From NCBI RefSeq assembly GCF_004358185.1, contig NZ_SMUV01000066.1, forward strand, positions 90,288 through 154,287: DNA of 64,000 nucleotides, in the 5' to 3' direction. Source of the DNA: Antarcticimicrobium luteum (GTDB lineage: Bacteria; Pseudomonadota; Alphaproteobacteria; Rhodobacterales; Rhodobacteraceae). Both the position numbers and the translations under genes were made by a program. Below are positions 61,666 to 64,000 of this stretch, piece by piece. The first letter of the stretch is position 1, and each line of letters begins with the position of its first letter. Under the pieces are notes generated by a model. That model had not been told where the DNA came from and did no database searches. It was given only the letters and a program-made list of their open reading frames with translations.

Positions 61666-64000
61666 CACAAATCATCCAGCAGCGCGGCGAGATCGGCCTC
61701 CATATCGCCGCCCCCGCCGTCCTCCCCGCCCGTGTCCAGATCGTCGCCGAAGCCGGCGAGCAGATCGTCGAGATCGTCATCGCCCACAGCGTCGGCACCG
61801 GCCTGATCCCCCGCGTCGCCGGCGACGGGCGGCGACGCCGGGTTCGGCGGCGAGGGCTGCGGCGGGACGGCGCCCGACCATAGCCCGAGGATGTCGCCCC
61901 CGGCGAGCGATTGGAACGAGGCCAGTCTAACCTCATCGCGGCCCTTTATCGAGACCACCGGCATAAAGCCGCGCGCCATGGCAAATTCGACCCGCGCCTG
62001 GGTCAGGTTGCGTTCGGTGCAGGGCAGCGCCACCTGGTCGCCATAGCGGTCGGCGACATAGTGATAAGGCATCTCGCCCACCGACATAACCGAGCCCAGC
62101 CCCATCGACGGCCCGTTGCGGCGGAACGATTGCGCCAGCAGGATCGCCGTCAGCACCGCCGGGTTGGCCCAGAGCAGGCCCGAGAGCCCCTCTTCCATGG
62201 TGAATTCCTCGAACTCGAACTCATAGATCGGCTCGGTCTTCGCGCCATAGGGGCGGCGCAGCAGGACGCGCGGGGTCACCAGACCCAGATGCCCGGCCTC
62301 GGGCATGGCGCGCAAAGTGTCCCAGGCGCGGGCCACCAGCGGGTGGCGGTCCTTTTTCTCGACCTCCAGAAAGCCGGGCGAGATGGCGGCCAGAAACGGC
62401 GCGTCGACATGCGCCGCGACGCGGGCGACACGACCCAGAAGCTCAGCATGCGGCGGCGTCTCTTCGAAGGTATAGAGCCCGATCAGCGCCGAATAGCCGC
62501 CGCGCCCGTTCTCTTCGTCCAGCGGCTCCCCTGTCAGCAGGCGGGCAAAGCCGCTTTGTGACAGGTCGTCATGGCTGGCCAGATCGGCGGCGATCTCTTC
62601 TGCCGAGATGTCGTAGAGCATCACGTCGAGCGTATCGTCGGCCTCGACCGACCGCGCGATCAGATCGAGCGAGCGCCACTGGGCCTCGAGCGACTGAAAC
62701 TCCGGATGGTGCAGCAGCAGGCGCATGGCGGTCGACAGCGCCTCGTCCACCGCCGCGGTCATCGCCGCCGCATCCGGGTCGGGCAGGGCCTGGATATGGG
62801 GGCCGACGATCTGGGCGATCAGATCGTCCGCCGGGCTCGCCTCGGGCGGTTTGGGCCGGGTGTCGCCGATCAGTTGCTGGAACGCGCTGAGTTTCAGGTC
62901 GGCCCGCACCGTGTTGCCGCCCGAGCGCGCGCGCGGCGGCCGCACCGGTTTGCCATAGGCCGCGCCCCAGTCGCGCAGGCGCTGCGCCGCGCGTTCGGCG
63001 GTGGCGCCGCTGGCCAGCTGGCCGCGCAGGCCCGCCAGTTCGGCGAATATCCCGACCTTTTCGTACAGCTCGTCCGGGTGCAGATCGTCAAGCCCCCGGA
63101 GCGGAACGGCGATTCCGGCGCCGTCCTTGCCGAGGGGCAGCACCAGATCGGTGGCAAAGCTTTCGATGATCTCCTCGACGGTGTCGGGATCGAGCAGGGT
63201 GGCGCGGCGGGCGGCCAGCGCATCGCCGGTCTCGATCAGCCCGCGCGCGGCCCGGCCCGAGAAATCGCCCAGGATAGCCATTCGGAAGCGCTTGCGGTTG
63301 AGCCGTTCGGGCGTGGGACGATCTGCGCTGAGCGTGCCATAGGCAAATTCAGGTTCGCCGGTGAGGGTGGCGGCAGGGGGGGCGGCGGGGGTGGTCCCGT
63401 CCGCGATCCCATCCGCGCCCGCATCCCCGCCCGCATCCTCTGTCGCGCCCAGATCGCCCAGCAGATCGTCGAGATCGTCGAGATCATCGGCGCCGACGCC
63501 CCCGGCCGCCTCCGTCTCGCCCGGCTCGTCATCCAGATCGCCGAAATCCACGCTGCTGTCCCCGGCTGGTTCGGCCTCATCCTGCTCGGGCACGTCCTGT
63601 TCGGGCGTATCGCCGCCCGCCACGTCCAGATCGCCCAGGAGGTCATCGAAATCGCCGCCGCCGGTCTCTTCGGGGGCCGTCGCCGCCGCCTGTTCCGCCG
63701 GCGTACCGCTATCCGCATCGCCGAGATCGCCCAGATCGCCCAGATCGCCCAGATCGCCGAAAAGATCGTCCAGATCGGCACTGTCCGCGTCCAGACCCGT
63801 CTCCTCGGGGGCTGCGGCGGCAAGATCGGCCAACAGATCGTCGGTGTCCTCCGCGGCCTCTTCCGGCAGGTCCAGCGCGGCGAGGCTGTCGAGCGCGGCG
63901 CCGGCGGTGTCCTCTGCCGCCGTCTCCTCGGGCGCTGTGGCGGCGAGGTCGGCCAGCAGATCGTCGGTGTCCTCCGCGGCCTCTTCCGGCAGGTCCAGCG
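61665..64000 (-). CDS. T6SS sheath protein: TssB-like and TssC-like regions in one chain with acidic repeats (partial)
   Basis: The frame is open to the window edge, so the start lies outside; about 778 codons are visible. From N to C: a low-complexity acidic region (DNA about 63310-64000) with repeated motifs such as DFDDLLGDLD; a TssB-like segment (about 62955-63302: FRMAILGDFSGRAARG, LDDLHPDELYEKVGIF); and a TssC-like segment (about 61794-62834: LLLHHPEFQSLEAQWRSLD, EFEFEEFTMEE, CTERNLTQARVEFAMARGFM). It ends with a second acidic tail (DDDLDDLLAGFG). TssB and TssC normally are separate proteins that build the contractile sheath. The joined form with acidic ends is unusual. A separate tssB/tssC pair might still exist beyond the window. 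Confidence 0.85.
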   Translation of the reverse strand, partial: LDLPEEAAEDTDDLLADLAATAPEETAAEDTAGAALDSLAALDLPEEAAEDTDDLLADLAAAAPEETGLDADSADLDDLFGDLGDLGDLGDLGDADSGTPAEQAAATAPEETGGGDFDDLLGDLDVAGGDTPEQDVPEQDEAEPAGDSSVDFGDLDDEPGETEAAGGVGADDLDDLDDLLGDLGATEDAGGDAGADGIADGTTPAAPPAATLTGEPEFAYGTLSADRPTPERLNRKRFRMAILGDFSGRAARGLIETGDALAARRATLLDPDTVEEIIESFATDLVLPLGKDGAGIAVPLRGLDDLHPDELYEKVGIFAELAGLRGQLASGATAERAAQRLRDWGAAYGKPVRPPRARSGGNTVRADLKLSAFQQLIGDTRPKPPEASPADDLIAQIVGPHIQALPDPDAAAMTAAVDEALSTAMRLLLHHPEFQSLEAQWRSLDLIARSVEADDTLDVMLYDISAEEIAADLASHDDLSQSGFARLLTGEPLDEENGRGGYSALIGLYTFEETPPHAELLGRVARVAAHVDAPFLAAISPGFLEVEKKDRHPLVARAWDTLRAMPEAGHLGLVTPRVLLRRPYGAKTEPIYEFEFEEFTMEEGLSGLLWANPAVLTAILLAQSFRRNGPSMGLGSVMSVGEMPYHYVADRYGDQVALPCTERNLTQARVEFAMARGFMPVVSIKGRDEVRLASFQSLAGGDILGLWSGAVPPQPSPPNPASPPVAGDAGDQAGADAVGDDDLDDLLAGFGDDLDTGGEDGGGGDMEADLAALLDDL
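63722..63757 (-). repeat. Tandem 9-bp repeat coding Gly-Asp-Leu
   Basis: About four back-to-back copies of the 9-base unit AGATCGCCC give the peptide GDLGDLGDLGDL in the acidic region of the sheath protein. The unit is a multiple of three, so copy changes keep the frame. Confidence 0.85.
63834..64000 (-). repeat. 123-bp in-frame direct repeat in the sheath gene
   Basis: The 44-base stretch 63834-63877 recurs exactly at 63957-64000, where the window ends, a period of 123 bp or 41 codons. Flanking bases on the lower side also match with two changes (GCGGC-R-AG-R-TCGGCC). The encoded unit holds LPEEAAEDTDDLLADLAA. The number of copies beyond the edge cannot be seen. Confidence 0.88.

Overview
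The window is high-GC alphaproteobacterial chromosome. Gene content and order point to Rhodobacterales (Roseobacter/Rhodobacter group): a DUF2794 gene, an Irr-type box in front of an mbfA gene, GTTC-N7-GTTC type SOS boxes, a class III alcohol dehydrogenase with S-formylglutathione hydrolase, and several small Rhodobacterales-type hypothetical genes. I see no tRNA, rRNA, CRISPR array, transposase or integrase. Gene assignments come from reading motifs and translated sequence only; no database search was possible.

Region 1 to 41.9 kb is mostly core and housekeeping. It runs: the tail of an MFS transporter; asd (lysine/threonine/methionine branch) with a clear terminator; a DUF4139 protein; a beta-carbonic anhydrase; an M17 aminopeptidase overlapping an NlpC/P60 hydrolase; the SOS polymerase imuB with a perfect LexA box; adhC and, 4 kb on, fghA for glutathione-dependent formaldehyde oxidation; a NYN-LOTUS protein; an autoregulated-looking TetR gene; mbfA; an AEC transporter; a HAD/ornithine cyclodeaminase pair; MFS and zapE in divergence; an accD-ydhR-folC operon; a very unusual ABC protein with a degenerate ATPase; a lipoprotein; two Rhodobacterales-type hypotheticals; gpmI-envC-ctpA; dnaE2 with a degenerate SOS box; a zinc-finger protein; polA; an FMN reductase and a hydroxypyruvate isomerase-like gene.

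Region 42 to 64 kb is a type VI secretion (T6SS) island. Its plus-strand arm has a secreted caspase/Sel1/peptidoglycan-binding protein, two unknown exported proteins, an OmpA protein and the Ser/Thr kinase PpkA. Between them on the minus strand lies a membrane-anchored M15 peptidase. The minus-strand arm is one tightly packed operon, read right to left: sheath protein (TssB-like plus TssC-like in one chain, 5' end outside the window), vgrG, a DUF6931-like gene, PAAR, tagH (FHA), tssK, tssL, tssM, tagF and pppA. Kinase, phosphatase, FHA protein and TagF together make a complete threonine-phosphorylation control circuit, and TssL carries a Thr-containing N-terminal motif that suits it as the phospho-target. 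tssA, tssE, tssF, tssG, hcp and clpV are not in the window and are expected beyond position 64000.

The most unusual items are the sheath protein, with acidic DDLLG-type repeats at both ends, a 123-bp in-frame repeat and a related motif in TagH; the ABC protein that has lost its Walker A and signature motifs, carries a roughly 300-residue insertion and ends in a cNMP-binding-like domain; and the caspase-like gene group next to the T6SS.
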